Notes: generated by a model from the letters alone, not told the origin. DNA of 64,000 bases from Pantoea conspicua (GCF_002095315.1 NZ_MLFN01000006.1:49823-113822), one strand, 5' to 3'; counted from the stretch's first letter, positions 41,695-51,779 are shown. A program made the numbers and translations.

Positions 41695-41710
41695 TGCATG
41701 TTTCATGCCA
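41695..41710 (-). promoter_or_regulatory. Sigma-54 (-24/-12) promoter of argT
   Basis: On the minus strand the bases read TGGCATGAAACATGCA. GG and GC are 12 bp apart as required for sigma-54, and only small departures from TGGCACG-N4-TTGCA are present. It lies about 65-80 nt before the argT start and NtrC-type sites lie upstream. Confidence 0.7.
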
Positions 41711-41823
41711 GTTCTGCAAGTTATCCGCGCACTTAGCGTGAGGTCGGACAGCCGAAAACGCTGAGTTTGTCAGGGGAATATAACAGTGAAGTAAAAGAGA
41801 AAAAGCGATGATGTTAACTTTTG

Positions 41824-41838
41824 GTGCATCAAATGCAC
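41824..41838. promoter_or_regulatory. Inverted repeat GTGCAT-CAA-ATGCAC upstream of argT
   Basis: A perfect six-base dyad with a 3-base spacer. It shares the TGCA half-sites of NtrC boxes but with shorter spacing, so it may be a weak or variant enhancer site, or a site for another factor. Confidence 0.4.
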
Positions 41839-41862
41839 GAAGAGTGATCCGAGGCGCGCTTA

Positions 41863-41879
41863 TGCACTAAATAAGTGCG
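41863..41879. promoter_or_regulatory. NtrC-type enhancer site for argT
   Basis: TGCACTAAATAAGTGCG fits the NtrC consensus TGCACY-N5-RGTGCA with one mismatch at the last base. It is about 155-185 bp upstream of the sigma-54 promoter, a normal enhancer distance. It also lies just past the ubiX stop codon. Confidence 0.65.
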
Positions 41880-41890
41880 CCAGTGGAACT

Positions 41891-42460
41891 TTATGCACCC
41901 TGCCAGCGTGCGAACAAATCCTCTGGCAATTCGATATCAAACTGATCGATGACACGATTAACCGTTTGATCAACCAGTTGCTCAATGGTTTCCGGGCGAT
42001 GATAGAACGCCGGTACCGGTGGCATGATAATCGCGCCCAGCTCAGCTGCGGTGGTCATCATGCGCAGGTGGCCGACGTGCAGCGGCGTTTCCCGTACACA
42101 CAGGACCAGCTTACGCTGCTCTTTTAACACCACGTCAGCCGCACGGGTCAGCAGCGAATCACTGTAGCTGTGGACAATGCCGGACAGGGTTTTCATTGAG
42201 CACGGCAAAATGACCATTCCAAGAGTTTTAAACGATCCTGATGAAATGCTTGCCGCAATATCGCGCACGTCATGCACCACATCGGCCAGCGCCTGCACCT
42301 CACGCAGCGAGTAATCGCTCTCCAGCCCCAGGGTCTGACGCGCCGCCTGGCTCATCACCAGATGGGTTTCCACCTCATCGACCTGCTGCAAAACCTGCAG
42401 CATGCGTACGCCATAAATCACCCCGCTGGCGCCAGAGATGCCAATGATGAGTCGTTTCAT
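41891..42460 (-). CDS. ubiX: Flavin prenyltransferase UbiX
   Basis: A 189-residue flavoprotein that makes the prenylated FMN cofactor for the decarboxylase UbiD in ubiquinone synthesis. The FMN loop is IIGISGASGVIYGVRML, and SSGSFKTLGMVILPCSMKTLSGI and RETPLHVGHLRMM are family signatures. It lies between purF and argT as in E. coli. A bidirectional terminator separates it from purF. Confidence 0.96.
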   Translation of the reverse strand: MKRLIIGISGASGVIYGVRMLQVLQQVDEVETHLVMSQAARQTLGLESDYSLREVQALADVVHDVRDIAASISSGSFKTLGMVILPCSMKTLSGIVHSYSDSLLTRAADVVLKEQRKLVLCVRETPLHVGHLRMMTTAAELGAIIMPPVPAFYHRPETIEQLVDQTVNRVIDQFDIELPEDLFARWQGA

Positions 42461-42516
42461 ATTCCAACCTTGCTGTATCCGGATGCACCATCATAACGCG
42501 GCCAGGTGATTTCTGA

Positions 42517-42553
42517 AAACAAACAGGGCGGGATTGCTCCCGCCCTGTTTTTT
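42517..42553. terminator. Bidirectional terminator between purF and ubiX
   Basis: The ten-pair stem CAGGGCGGGA/TCCCGCCCTG (42524-42533 with 42538-42547) has A-rich bases on the left and six T on the right. On the minus strand it ends the cvpA-purF transcript 25 nt after the purF stop. Confidence 0.9.
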
Positions 42554-42571
42554 CTGCTTTAACGCTGGCAC

Positions 42572-44089
42572 TTAGCCTTCGTTATGCAGTTCGAGGTTCT
42601 CGACTTCATTCTGCCGCTGAAGCGCTTTGGCGTCGTCATTACGCAGCGATTCAAGATACTCCAGATACTGCTGATCGACATCTTTTGTCACGTAAACCCC
42701 GTTAAACACCGAACATTCGAACTGGGTAATATCCGGATTCTCTTCACGCACCGCTTCGATCAGATCGTCGAGGTCCTGGAAAATCAGCGCATCGGCTTTA
42801 ATCAGCTGGCGAATCTCTTCCACTTCACGCCCGTGGGCAATCAGTTCGGTGGCGCTGGGCATATCAATGCCATAGACGTTCGGGAAACGAATTTCCGGTG
42901 CCGCTGACGCCAGGTAAACCCGCTTCGCACCGGCTTCACGCGCCATCTCAATAATCTGCTCAGAGGTGGTGCCGCGCACGATGGAGTCATCTACCAGCAA
43001 CACGTTTTTATCCCGGAACTCGGCACGGTTAGCGTTCAGCTTGCGGCGCACGGCGCTGCGGCGCAACTGCTGGCCCGGCATGATAAAGGTGCGGCCAACG
43101 TAACGGTTTTTCACGAAGCCCTGACGATAGGGCTTATCGAGAATGCGCGCGATTTCCAGCGCGATATCGGTCGAGGTTTCCGGAATCGGGATCACCACAT
43201 CGATATCAAGATCTTCCCACTCGCGGGCAATTTTCTCACCCAGCTTGGTGCCCATGCGGACACGGGCGCTGTAGACCGAAATCTTGTCGAGGAAAGAGTC
43301 GGGACGTGCAAAGTAGACGTACTCGAACAGGCAGGGATTGCTTTTCGGGTTTTCGGCGCACTGGCGGGTAGAGAGCTGACCCTGCTCAGTGACATAGACC
43401 GCTTCACCCGGCGCAACGTCACGGATGAACTCAAACCCCAGCGTATCCAGCGCCACGCTTTCCGAGGCGACCATATATTCGGTACGGCCATCAGCGATCA
43501 CGCGTTTGCCCAGAACCAGCGGACGGATGCCGTTCGGGTCGCGGAACGCCACCATGCCATGACCGATGATCATCGCCACCACCGCATAGGCGCCGCGCAC
43601 CTGCTGGTGCAGCGCCGCGACGGCAGCAAAAATGTTGTCGGCTTCCAGCGGATCGTTCTGGAAGCGATCCAGTTCCTGCGCAAAAATATTCAGCAGAATT
43701 TCAGAATCTGAGGTGGTATTCACGTGACGGCGGCCTTTCTCGAACAGATGCTTACGCAGTTCGTGGGCGTTGGTCAGATTACCGTTATGGGCCAGCGTGA
43801 TACCGTACGGCGAGTTTACGTAGAATGGCTGCGCTTCAGAGGCACTTGAGCTGCCCGCGGTAGGATAACGCGCGTGACCAATCCCCATGTTGCCCTGCAG
43901 ACGCTGCATGTGGCGTGCTTCGAAAACGTCGCTGACCAGGCCATTGGCCTTACGCAGACGGAAGCACTTCAGCGCATCGATAGTACAAATGCCTGCGGCA
44001 TCCTGCCCGCGGTGCTGGAGCACCGTTAACGCGTCATAGATCGACTGGTTGACCGGCATGAAACCGGTGATACCGACAATACCGCACAT
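42572..44089 (-). CDS. purF: Amidophosphoribosyltransferase
   Basis: The first committed enzyme of purine synthesis, 505 residues as in E. coli. The N-terminal glutaminase domain starts MCGIVGITG with Cys2 as the nucleophile after Met removal. The C-terminal phosphoribosyltransferase domain has the PRPP motif [17 protein letters not shown]. It is co-transcribed with cvpA 37 bases upstream, under the PurR operator in front of cvpA. Confidence 0.98.
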   Translation of the reverse strand: MCGIVGITGFMPVNQSIYDALTVLQHRGQDAAGICTIDALKCFRLRKANGLVSDVFEARHMQRLQGNMGIGHARYPTAGSSSASEAQPFYVNSPYGITLAHNGNLTNAHELRKHLFEKGRRHVNTTSDSEILLNIFAQELDRFQNDPLEADNIFAAVAALHQQVRGAYAVVAMIIGHGMVAFRDPNGIRPLVLGKRVIADGRTEYMVASESVALDTLGFEFIRDVAPGEAVYVTEQGQLSTRQCAENPKSNPCLFEYVYFARPDSFLDKISVYSARVRMGTKLGEKIAREWEDLDIDVVIPIPETSTDIALEIARILDKPYRQGFVKNRYVGRTFIMPGQQLRRSAVRRKLNANRAEFRDKNVLLVDDSIVRGTTSEQIIEMAREAGAKRVYLASAAPEIRFPNVYGIDMPSATELIAHGREVEEIRQLIKADALIFQDLDDLIEAVREENPDITQFECSVFNGVYVTKDVDQQYLEYLESLRNDDAKALQRQNEVENLELHNEG

Positions 44090-44126
44090 GTTGTCATTTC
44101 CTCATTAAGCCGCACTCCCGGTCGCA

Positions 44127-44612
44127 TCACCGGGGTAAAAAACTCGACGTGCTTTTCAGGTAATCGAAAAACCACCTGATTATATAACTGAACTCGGGAA
44201 TGAGTTGGGACTGTTGCCAGTCCGGACTTTTTGAAAAGCCGGTGAAAGTATCGAGGAAGAACAGCAACGCGGCCACTATCAGCACACCACGCAACGCCCC
44301 GAAACAGACGCCCAATACCCGGTCGGTTCCCGACAGGCCGGTTTTTTCCACCAGCGAGCCGATCACGTAGTTCACAATCGCACCGACAATCAGGGTGGCG
44401 ACAAACAACACCCCGATGGCGATACCGTTACGAACCAGTTCGTCGTCAAACCCTGTAAACCAGACTGCAAGGTAGGCGTAGTAATGACTGGCGACAAAAA
44501 ACGCGCATCCCCAGGTAACAAGAGATAAGGCTTCCCGGACAAACCCACGGATCAGGCTGACCAGAGCCGAAAAACCAACTACCGCAATAATGACGTAATC
44601 AATCCAGATCAT
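44127..44612 (-). CDS. cvpA: Inner-membrane protein CvpA
   Basis: A 161-residue membrane protein with four predicted helices, required for colicin V production and linked to envelope stress and bile tolerance in enterobacteria; its molecular function is unclear. [21 protein letters not shown] and [19 protein letters not shown] match E. coli closely. The start is placed at MIWIDY (44612) to agree with the family, though an ATG eight codons upstream is also possible. Promoter-proximal gene of cvpA-purF. Confidence 0.93.
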   Translation of the reverse strand: MIWIDYVIIAVVGFSALVSLIRGFVREALSLVTWGCAFFVASHYYAYLAVWFTGFDDELVRNGIAIGVLFVATLIVGAIVNYVIGSLVEKTGLSGTDRVLGVCFGALRGVLIVAALLFFLDTFTGFSKSPDWQQSQLIPEFSYIIRWFFDYLKSTSSFLPR

Positions 44613-44663
44613 GAACTCTTCCAGCGCCAGTGCCATTGCACCCCTGCATCCAGTTCGGGGCGC

Positions 44664-44669
44664 ATTCTA
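44664..44669 (-). promoter_or_regulatory. cvpA-purF promoter -10
   Basis: On the minus strand TAGAAT, preceded by TGT (extended -10), lies seven bases downstream of the PurR operator and about 55 nt before the cvpA start. The operator covers the -35 region, so repressor binding would block RNA polymerase. Confidence 0.6.
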
Positions 44670-44676
44670 ACAGAAA

Positions 44677-44692
44677 AAGAAAACGTTTGCGT
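44677..44692. promoter_or_regulatory. PurR operator of cvpA-purF
   Basis: The minus strand reads ACGCAAACGTTTTCTT, matching the PurR consensus ANGCAANCGNTTNCNT at every fixed position. I believe it is the same sequence as the E. coli purF operator. Purine-dependent repression of cvpA-purF is expected. Confidence 0.9.
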
Positions 44693-44717
44693 AGCGGTTT
44701 TCCTGTTCTGCATCCAT

Positions 44718-44749
44718 AAAAAAGGCGGTGAAAAAAACCTTCGTCGCCT
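44718..44749 (-). terminator. Possible terminator between dedD and cvpA
   Basis: On the minus strand a weak AGGCG/CGCCT stem with a long loop is followed by six T. A second GC-rich hairpin, GGCGCTGCC/GGCAGCGCC (44836-44844 with 44858-44866), lies directly after the dedD stop with only three T. One or both may separate dedD from cvpA. Confidence 0.35.
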
Positions 44750-44877
44750 GGTTGATTTCCGCACGGTCAGGCCATTGAAAACCGTCATGTTTTTAACCGT
44801 TTCGCGACGTTAACCGCCTGTGCTATGGCGCTAAAGGCGCTGCCTGTTACTGCTATCGGCAGCGCCAATCGCCAGGG

Positions 44878-45624
44878 TTAGCGCGCGCTGTACGGCTTCA
44901 CTACGCCGCCCAGTCCGGAGATGCTTTTCAGCTCGCCCACTGCAGCCTGCATTTTCGCTTTTGAGGCGTCCGGCCCGACGTAAATGCGGGTGATCGCTCC
45001 CTGTACCGGCGTTGACGGCACGGTAAAGGCGCGATAGCCCGACAGCCGCAGCTGCGCGACAATCTCATTCACTTTGCTGGCGTTTTTCAGTGCGCCCAGC
45101 TGAACCACATAGGCCTGACCCGCGGGTGCGCTCGGCTCCGCAGCTTTCGGCTGCTCAGTCTGCTTCGGCTGCTCCACGGTTTTCGGCTGCTCAACCGGTT
45201 TCGGTTTTGGCTGTTCGACCGGTTTAGGCTTCGGCTGCTCAACCGGCTTCGGTTTTGGCTGCTCGACCGGTTTTGGCTTCACCTGAACGGGCGTCGACTG
45301 ATGGACCGGCGGTGGCGTTACCACGGCGGGCTCGCTCTCTTCTGCCGGTCTGGTGCGTCCCTGATCAGCCGGGGCGTTGGTTTTACCACTGCTGCTGCTG
45401 ACCGCATTACCGGCACCTTCCGGCGGCTGCGCGGGCAGCGTCTGGGTAACCGGCGGCACCATCTCGCTGTCCTGCTGATCGTCCGGTTTCGGCACCAGCG
45501 GAATGGCAGCGAACTCCTCTTTATAGTGCTTCTTCTGCCCGTCCAGCAGCCCCGGCAATACAATCACGCCGACGGCGACCAGAATAACGGTGCCGACTAA
45601 ACGGTTCTGAAACTTACTTGCCAC
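44878..45624 (-). CDS. dedD: Cell division protein DedD (SPOR domain)
   Basis: A bitopic inner-membrane protein of 248 residues. After a short cytoplasmic start, one membrane helix (LVGTVILVAVGVIVLPGLLDG) is followed by a long proline-rich linker and a C-terminal SPOR domain (about 170-248: AYVVQLGALKNASKVNEIVAQL) that binds denuded septal peptidoglycan. The start is GTG at 45624, giving VASKFQNRLVG as in E. coli, with GGAG seven bases upstream; it overlaps folC by 11 bases. The linker contains four tandem copies of an eight-residue PKPVEQPK-type unit, longer than in E. coli. Confidence 0.95.
   Translation of the reverse strand: MASKFQNRLVGTVILVAVGVIVLPGLLDGQKKHYKEEFAAIPLVPKPDDQQDSEMVPPVTQTLPAQPPEGAGNAVSSSSGKTNAPADQGRTRPAEESEPAVVTPPPVHQSTPVQVKPKPVEQPKPKPVEQPKPKPVEQPKPKPVEQPKTVEQPKQTEQPKAAEPSAPAGQAYVVQLGALKNASKVNEIVAQLRLSGYRAFTVPSTPVQGAITRIYVGPDASKAKMQAAVGELKSISGLGGVVKPYSAR
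45185..45280. repeat. Four tandem 24-bp repeats inside dedD
   Basis: Units start at 45185, 45209, 45233 and 45257. Each is a variant of the same 24-mer, encoding the repeated PKPVEQPK segment of the periplasmic linker. Units 1/3 and 2/4 are most alike, suggesting the block was duplicated as a pair. Confidence 0.9.
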
Positions 45625-46882
45625 GCCCTTTCTCCGTCTCAATCGATTCCATGACCTGCGCCACGGTGTGGAACGAACCACACACCAGCACAATGTCCTG
45701 CGGCTGCGCCTGCTGGCGCGCCTGCTGCCAGGCCTGTTCTACCGTGCTGAATGCTTCGCCCTGCGGCAGCCATTGCAGCAGCTGCGCCGCGGTAGCCCCG
45801 CGGGGTCCGTCGAGCGGCGCGCAGTACCAGCTATCCACCGCCGGTGACAGTGCCGCCAGCGTGCCGGCAATATCTTTGTCATGCAGCATACCCACCACCG
45901 CATGAACCCTGCCGGTTTTTGGCAGCGTCGCCAGGCGTGACGCCAGATAAGCCGCCGCGTGCGGATTATGCGCTACGTCCAGAATCACCCGTGGCGATTC
46001 ACTCAGGGTCTGAAAGCGACCCGGCAGCATGGCTAACGGCAGGCTGGCGCGAATCTGCGCTTCACTGACCTGCAGCCCGGAAGCACGCAGCGCCACCAGC
46101 GCCGTCGCCGCATTGGGCAGCGGCACTTGCGGCAGCGGCAGATCGTTCAGCTCGCCATGCGCGTCACGCAGCGACCAGCTTTCCGGCTGCTCACGATAAG
46201 ACCAGTCCCGGTTGCGTTGCAGCAGCGCCGCGCCCTTTTCACTGGCCACCGCCGCAATGCTGCACGGCATATCAGGTTCACCCACTACCGCCGGTTTGCC
46301 GGCACGGAAAACGCCCGCTTTCTCCCGACCAATACTTTCCCGATCCGGGCCAAGCCAGTCGATATGATCGAGCGCGATGCTGGTGACCACCGCGACATCC
46401 GCATCCACAATATTGGTGGCATCGAGCCGTCCGCCGAGACCCACTTCCAGAATCACCACGTCCAGTTGCGCCTGCTGAAACAGCTTCAACGCTGACAGGG
46501 TGCCAAATTCGAAATAGGTCAGAGAGATATCACCGCGTCCGGATTCAATGTCAGCGAAACTGGCGCAGTGTTGTGCTTCGCTCAGTTCCTGGCCCTGTAC
46601 CCGTACCCGTTCGGTATAGCGCACCAGATGCGGTGAACTGTAGACGCCGACGCGATAGCCGGCCGCCATCAGCAGCGTTTCCAGCGTGCGACAGGTGGTG
46701 CCTTTGCCGTTGGTACCGGCGACAGTGAAGACGAAGGGAGCCGGTTTCAGCAGGTCGAGACGTTGCGCCACCTGGCGAATACGATCCAGGCCCAGTTCGA
46801 TGGCCTGAGTATGCAGGTGCTCAAGATAATAAAGCCACGTGGCCAAAGGCGACGTGGCTTGAGGGAGGTGAAGATTGTCCAT
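45614..46882 (-). CDS. folC: Dihydrofolate synthase / folylpolyglutamate synthase
   Basis: A Mur-ligase-family bifunctional enzyme, 422 residues as in E. coli, which adds glutamate to dihydropteroate and then extends folate polyglutamate tails. The P-loop is FTVAGTNGKGTTCRTLE; also visible are YSSPHLVRYTERVRVQG, DVVILEVGLGGRLDATN and ILDVAHNPHAAAYLA. It lies between accD and dedD, whose start overlaps the folC end. Confidence 0.97.
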   Translation of the reverse strand: MDNLHLPQATSPLATWLYYLEHLHTQAIELGLDRIRQVAQRLDLLKPAPFVFTVAGTNGKGTTCRTLETLLMAAGYRVGVYSSPHLVRYTERVRVQGQELSEAQHCASFADIESGRGDISLTYFEFGTLSALKLFQQAQLDVVILEVGLGGRLDATNIVDADVAVVTSIALDHIDWLGPDRESIGREKAGVFRAGKPAVVGEPDMPCSIAAVASEKGAALLQRNRDWSYREQPESWSLRDAHGELNDLPLPQVPLPNAATALVALRASGLQVSEAQIRASLPLAMLPGRFQTLSESPRVILDVAHNPHAAAYLASRLATLPKTGRVHAVVGMLHDKDIAGTLAALSPAVDSWYCAPLDGPRGATAAQLLQWLPQGEAFSTVEQAWQQARQQAQPQDIVLVCGSFHTVAQVMESIETEKGRGK

Positions 46883-46975
46883 ATGTCCCGTTTTGCTTAT
46901 TTATACCCGGCAGACGGATGCTGAGGGTATACGGTGCATTGGTGAAAGGCGCGACGGGCGCGCCTCTATCTCCTG

Positions 46976-47889
46976 TCAGGCCTCGTTGCTCTCCGGTTCA
47001 GTCGTCGCCGGGGCGGACTGTTCACCATCGTGCAGCGGTGCTGGCAGATTCATCATTTTCGCCAGCAGGCTTGCCAGTTTGTACCGCATTTCCGGACGGC
47101 GAATGATCATATCAATCGCGCCCTTTTCAATCAGGAACTCACTGCGCTGGAAGCCCGGCGGCAGTTTTTCACGCACGGTCTGCTCGATAACACGTGGGCC
47201 GGCAAAGCCGATCAGCGCTTTAGGTTCCGCGATATTGAGGTCGCCCAGCATAGCAAAACTGGCCGAAACGCCACCCATGGTCGGGTCAGTCAGCACGGAA
47301 ATGTAAGGCAGACCGCGCTCCCGCATTTTTGCCAGTGCCGCACTGGTTTTCGCCATCTGCATCAGCGACTGCAGCGCTTCCTGCATACGCGCCCCGCCGC
47401 TGGCGGAGAAGCAGATCAGCGGGCAGTTATCTTCTAACGCCTGCTCAACCGCACGTACAAAACGCGCACCGACCACAGAGCCCATTGAACCGCCCATAAA
47501 GGCAAATTCAAAGGCTGCCGTCACGACCGGCATGCCGTGCAGCTGACCTTTCATCACGACCAGCGCATCTTTTTCGCCGGTGTCTTTCTGGGCCGCGATC
47601 AGACGATCTTTGTACTTCTTGGAGTCGCGGAACTTGAGCAGATCTTTAGGTTCAAGTTCACTGCCAAGCTCAACCATCGTGCCCTGATCGAGGACACTGC
47701 CGAGGCGCTCACGGGCGTGCATACGCATGTGATGGTCACACTTCGGGCAGACCTCGAGATTACGCTCCAGCTCGGCACGGTAGAGAACCTGGCCACAGCT
47801 ATCGCACTTGGTCCAGACCCTTCCGGGATACTGGCTTTGCGCGTAGGCGTCGTGGTGCTTTTATTAAGAATGCGTTCAATCCAGCTCAT
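46976..47889 (-). CDS. accD: Acetyl-CoA carboxylase carboxyltransferase beta subunit, apparent single-base frameshift
   Basis: AccD, which with AccA transfers carboxyl from biotin to acetyl-CoA in fatty acid synthesis. The start at 47889 reads [19 protein letters not shown], and the frame then breaks after ASIPEG. One base more at the CCC of 47818-47820 (minus-strand GGG to GGGG) restores [19 protein letters not shown] and the zinc finger Cys29, Cys32, Cys48, Cys51, running into the long frame from [10 protein letters not shown]. Restored length is 304 aa, exactly as in E. coli. AccD is essential, so the frameshift is almost certainly a sequence error. Confidence 0.9.
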
Positions 47890-48038
47890 TGATGACCTTT
47901 CTGTTTAAAACTGACCTGGTCCAGTCGTCTTGATACTGCTGAAAACCGCTTCAGCAGACGGTAAATGTCGCTCATTAAACCACAACCCGTTCAGACTGTG
48001 GATAAAAATCTGGTCTTACCCCTGAGCGAAGCCGCCGT

Positions 48039-48701
48039 TCAGGGCTGCTTCTGCTGCTTTGCCTGGCGGCGATGACGCCAGACTTCAATCACGCCCGGCA
48101 ATACTGAGACCAGAATAATACCGACGATCAGCAGCTTCAGGTTTTCCTGCACAATCGGCAGATCGCCAAACAGGTAACCGGCATAGGAGAACAGCAGCAC
48201 CCAGGCCAGCGCACCGGTGACATTGAACAGCGCAAAGTGACGATAGGACATGTGTCCCATACCGGCAACAAACGGCGCGAAGGTGCGAACAATCGGCACA
48301 AAGCGCGCCAGAATAATGGTTTTGCCGCCGTGGCGGGCATAAAACGCATGGGTTTTATCCAGATTGCTGCGACGGAAAATTTTTGAGTTCGGATTGCTGA
48401 ACAACCGCTCACCAAACAGACGGCCAATCGTGTAGTTGACCGCATCGCCCAGGATCGCCGCTACCACTAATAGCGCCACCATCAGATGAACGTTGAGATC
48501 GTTGCCAGGCAGCGCCGCCAGTGCGCCCGCCACAAACAGTAACGAATCGCCGGGCAGAAATGGCGTCACCACTAAACCGGTTTCGCAGAACAAAATCAGG
48601 AACAAAATAGCGTAAATCCAGATACCGTACTGCGCAACCAGTTCGGCAAGATGCACATCAATGTGCAAAATAAAATCAACCAGAAAATGGATGAACTCCA
48701 T
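48039..48701 (-). CDS. dedA: DedA-family inner-membrane protein
   Basis: A 220-residue member of the DedA/SNARE-associated family, linked to membrane lipid (undecaprenyl phosphate or phospholipid) flipping and envelope homeostasis. Conserved features are [72 protein letters not shown] with the family arginines, and about five membrane segments. It is located between truA and accD as in E. coli. Confidence 0.96.
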   Translation of the reverse strand: MEFIHFLVDFILHIDVHLAELVAQYGIWIYAILFLILFCETGLVVTPFLPGDSLLFVAGALAALPGNDLNVHLMVALLVVAAILGDAVNYTIGRLFGERLFSNPNSKIFRRSNLDKTHAFYARHGGKTIILARFVPIVRTFAPFVAGMGHMSYRHFALFNVTGALAWVLLFSYAGYLFGDLPIVQENLKLLIVGIILVSVLPGVIEVWRHRRQAKQQKQP

Positions 48702-48728
48702 AACGCGCCCTTTTAGCCCTAAAGTGAA

Positions 48729-49532
48729 TTAATCCGCGAGGAACAACGGTCCCATCGACGGCTGTGGTAACGCAAAGTGGGATGGGTAATCCACCGCCAC
48801 CAGATACAACCCCTCTGCCCGGGCAGTGGCTGCGGCTAATGTCCGATCCTTCGCCGCCAGCAGCGTCTCCATCCATGATTCCGGCTGATTGCCGCAACCG
48901 ATCTCCATCAGGCTACCGACGATATTGCGCACCATGTGATGCACAAAGGCGTTGGCTTTGATATCAACAATCACGTACGGCCCCTGACGCGTCACATTCA
49001 GGTGAATCACGTTGCGCCACGGGGTGCGTGACTGACACTGCACGGCGCGAAACGAGGTGAAGTCATTCTCACCCAACAGACACTGCCCGGCGCGATGCAT
49101 CTTTTCAGCATCCAGCGGATGATAAAAATGGGTCACCCCCTGCGCGAGTACCGCCGGACGCAGCCGCTGATTGTAGATCAGATAGCGATAGCGTCGGGCG
49201 GTGGCGCTGAAACGGGCGTGAAATTCATCCGGCACCGCTTTAACCCAGCGTACCGCAATATCTGCCGGCAGATTGGCATTGACGCCCAATGTCCAGGCAC
49301 CGTCCGCCCGCTGAGAGGTGGTTTCAAAGTGCACCACCTGCCCGGTGCCGTGGACGCCCGCATCGGTGCGTCCGGCACAAAACACGCTGACCGGATGATC
49401 GGCCACTTTTGACAGCGCGCGTTCCAGCTTCTCCTGCACGCTGCGCACTTCCTGCTGACGCTGCCAGCCGTAATAGCGGCTGCCGTCATACTCGATGCCG
49501 AGCGCCAGTTTTTGCGTCTGACCGTCGGACAT
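48729..49532 (-). CDS. truA: tRNA pseudouridine(38-40) synthase TruA
   Basis: A 267-residue pseudouridine synthase acting on the anticodon arm of tRNAs. The catalytic Asp lies in [21 protein letters not shown]. Other family segments are [19 protein letters not shown] near the start and [17 protein letters not shown] near the end. It starts two bases after usg and is followed by dedA. Confidence 0.97.
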   Translation of the reverse strand: MSDGQTQKLALGIEYDGSRYYGWQRQQEVRSVQEKLERALSKVADHPVSVFCAGRTDAGVHGTGQVVHFETTSQRADGAWTLGVNANLPADIAVRWVKAVPDEFHARFSATARRYRYLIYNQRLRPAVLAQGVTHFYHPLDAEKMHRAGQCLLGENDFTSFRAVQCQSRTPWRNVIHLNVTRQGPYVIVDIKANAFVHHMVRNIVGSLMEIGCGNQPESWMETLLAAKDRTLAAATARAEGLYLVAVDYPSHFALPQPSMGPLFLAD

Positions 49533-49534
49533 GG

Positions 49535-50542
49535 TTACAGGTACTCCTGAACCAGTTTCTCAGCCGTTTTCACCGCCATTAATGCGCCGCCAAAGCGAAT
49601 ATTATCGGCCACTGACCAGAACTGCAGCAGCTCCGGAATACCGTAATCATTGCGCACGCCGCCGATACTCAGCGCCCCGTTGCCGGAGGCATCGGTGACC
49701 GGTGTCGGGACAGAATCCTCTTCGCTCAGGGAGATATCTGACACCAGCGCCAGTTCGGCACGCGCTTCTTCAGCCGACAGCGGACGCAGGTTTTCAATGT
49801 GCACAATCTGCGCGTTGCCATAGAACACCGGAGCCTGCACGCTGCTGACCGCAATCGGTAAGCCTTCATCCTGCAGCACCTTACGCACCTGATCGACCAG
49901 GCGGCGTTCGCTTTCAACGCTGCCTTCGGCATCAGCCTGCTGCGGCATCAGGTTAAATGCCAGCTGACGGCCGAAGTGGTGTTCATCCGCCGGGATGCCG
50001 TTCAGCAGCCGGGCACTTTCACCGGCCAGCGCATCCACCGCCACTTTGCCGTAGCTGGAAACGGAGATCAGATTGGTGACCTGCAACCGGCCTAAGCCCG
50101 CCGCATCCATCAGCGGTTTGATCGCGGTCAGCAACTGGCTGACCAGGTTATCCGCTACGCTGATAATGTTGCGGTTGCGATAATCGGCCAGCACCTGCGG
50201 ATTGACATCCGGCACCACCAGCGGCACATCAGGTTCCAGCGCAAACAGCTCGCTGCTATCGATCACTAAGCACCCGGCGTTCGCCGCGTCATCAGCAAAA
50301 CGGGCAGAGGCATCGCGACCGGCAACGAAAAACGCCAGCTGCGCCTGCGACCAGTCAAATTCCGCCGCGTTTTCGACCCGCACCGAGCGGCCCTCAAAAC
50401 GCTTAATCTCACCGGCGCTGTTTTCGCTGGCCAGCAGATACAATTCACCAACCGGGAACTGGCGTTCCGCCAGCAATTCCAGTACAGCGTTCCCTACTGC
50501 GCCTGTCGCGCCCAGTAGCGCAATATTCCAGCCGTCAGACAT
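49535..50542 (-). CDS. usg: Usg, aspartate-semialdehyde dehydrogenase-like protein
   Basis: A 335-residue protein of the ASADH fold with the Rossmann loop [17 protein letters not shown]. Where true ASADHs have the catalytic Cys in an NC(T/S) motif, this protein reads [15 protein letters not shown], so it probably lacks dehydrogenase activity, consistent with the uncharacterised status of Usg in E. coli. It lies between pdxB and truA; a hairpin with a T-rich tail precedes it after pdxB. Confidence 0.92.
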   Translation of the reverse strand: MSDGWNIALLGATGAVGNAVLELLAERQFPVGELYLLASENSAGEIKRFEGRSVRVENAAEFDWSQAQLAFFVAGRDASARFADDAANAGCLVIDSSELFALEPDVPLVVPDVNPQVLADYRNRNIISVADNLVSQLLTAIKPLMDAAGLGRLQVTNLISVSSYGKVAVDALAGESARLLNGIPADEHHFGRQLAFNLMPQQADAEGSVESERRLVDQVRKVLQDEGLPIAVSSVQAPVFYGNAQIVHIENLRPLSAEEARAELALVSDISLSEEDSVPTPVTDASGNGALSIGGVRNDYGIPELLQFWSVADNIRFGGALMAVKTAEKLVQEYL

Positions 50543-50567
50543 GTTGGTTTACTCCAGACAATGACAT

Positions 50568-50595
50568 AAAAACAGAAGGCGGTGATCTCACCGCC
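50568..50595 (-). terminator. Hairpin terminator between pdxB and usg
   Basis: On the minus strand, the eight-pair GGCGGTGA/TCACCGCC stem (50578-50585 with 50588-50595) is followed by TTCTGTTTTT. It probably reduces read-through from pdxB into usg-truA. Confidence 0.7.
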
Positions 50596-50645
50596 CAGGG
50601 ATTCGGATTTTTCCCTGCCCGCAGGCATTCGCGCCAGAACGCAAA

Positions 50646-51779
50646 TTATCGGGAAGCGTGTGTTGCGTTAAAACCCAGCAGGGTCAGCATCTCAGCGGTT
50701 GCAGCGTCATCGCAGCAAACCTGCAGTGAAGACCATTCGCGGCGTTCCTGATACTGCTTACGCAGGCGATCAAATTCGCCAGGCTGAGCCGCCACTTTTC
50801 GCAGGGGCGCATCATCGCGGCGCACATCATACACCAGATGCACCAGCCGTTTCAGCGTTGCCTGATCCAGCGGGCCATTCAAGGTGATGTCGCTGAATTC
50901 CGGCACCGGCAGCAGGCTGCTGAGCGGCACCTGCTGGGGCTGACCAATGAAGTCGCACCAGGCTTCAAATACCTGCGTGGTGCCGCGCGCTTTGCCTTCG
51001 AGGGTATAGCCTGCAATGTGCGCGGTGGCGATATCTACCTTATCGAGCAGCGCCAGCGACAGATCCGGCTCCGGCTCCCAGACGTCCAGCACCACGCTGA
51101 GGTCAGCACGCATCTTCAGCACTTCCAGCAGCGCGGCATTATCGACCACCGGGCCGCGACAGGCGTTGATCAGAATGGTGTTGGGCTTCAGCGCCATCAG
51201 TAACGCCGCATCCGCCAGATGCCAGCTTTTATACGGTCCCGATTTGAACAGCGGCGTATGGAAGGTCAGAATATCCGCCTGCTCAACCAGCGTCTCCAGC
51301 GAGTGAAATTCACCTTCGTCGCCGCGATCGGCACGCGGCGGATCGCACAGCAGGGTTTTAACGCCCCACGCCGCCAGCCGTTTTTGCAGCCGTCCGCCGA
51401 CGTTGCCAACGCCGACGATCCCGACGGTGCGATCACGCAGCTGGAAACCGTCACGTTCCGCCAGCAGCAGCAACGAGGAGAAGACATACTCCACCACCGC
51501 GATGGCGTTGCAGCCCGGCGCGGCTGAAAAAGCAATCCCCGCCTGCTCCAGCCAGTTTTCGTCGACGTGGTCAGTGCCTGCGGTGGCGGTGCCGACAAAC
51601 TTCACCGGCTTACCGGCCAGCAACGCTTCATTCACCTGAGTCACCGACCGCACCATCAGGCCGTCGGCATCGGCCAGCTCCGCCGCCGGCAATGGACGAC
51701 CCGGCACCGCCACCACCATTCCGGTGCGACTGAACAACTCACGGGCATACGGCATATTTTCATCGACGAGAATCTTCAC
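50646..51779 (-). CDS. pdxB: Erythronate-4-phosphate dehydrogenase
   Basis: The second enzyme of the DXP-dependent pyridoxal phosphate pathway, about 377 residues (E. coli 378). The D-2-hydroxyacid dehydrogenase NAD fold has [14 protein letters not shown], and [22 protein letters not shown] and [14 protein letters not shown] are conserved. The C-terminal PdxB-specific domain ends [24 protein letters not shown]. Start GTG 51779 ([11 protein letters not shown]) matches the E. coli N-terminus; the frame is open upstream without family similarity, and a GTG at 51782 is an alternative. Confidence 0.95.
   Translation of the reverse strand: MKILVDENMPYARELFSRTGMVVAVPGRPLPAAELADADGLMVRSVTQVNEALLAGKPVKFVGTATAGTDHVDENWLEQAGIAFSAAPGCNAIAVVEYVFSSLLLLAERDGFQLRDRTVGIVGVGNVGGRLQKRLAAWGVKTLLCDPPRADRGDEGEFHSLETLVEQADILTFHTPLFKSGPYKSWHLADAALLMALKPNTILINACRGPVVDNAALLEVLKMRADLSVVLDVWEPEPDLSLALLDKVDIATAHIAGYTLEGKARGTTQVFEAWCDFIGQPQQVPLSSLLPVPEFSDITLNGPLDQATLKRLVHLVYDVRRDDAPLRKVAAQPGEFDRLRKQYQERREWSSLQVCCDDAATAEMLTLLGFNATHASR

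Noticed and set aside
45185..45280. Tandem repeats as a possible CRISPR array
   Set aside because: Units are contiguous without spacers and encode an in-frame protein repeat inside dedD.
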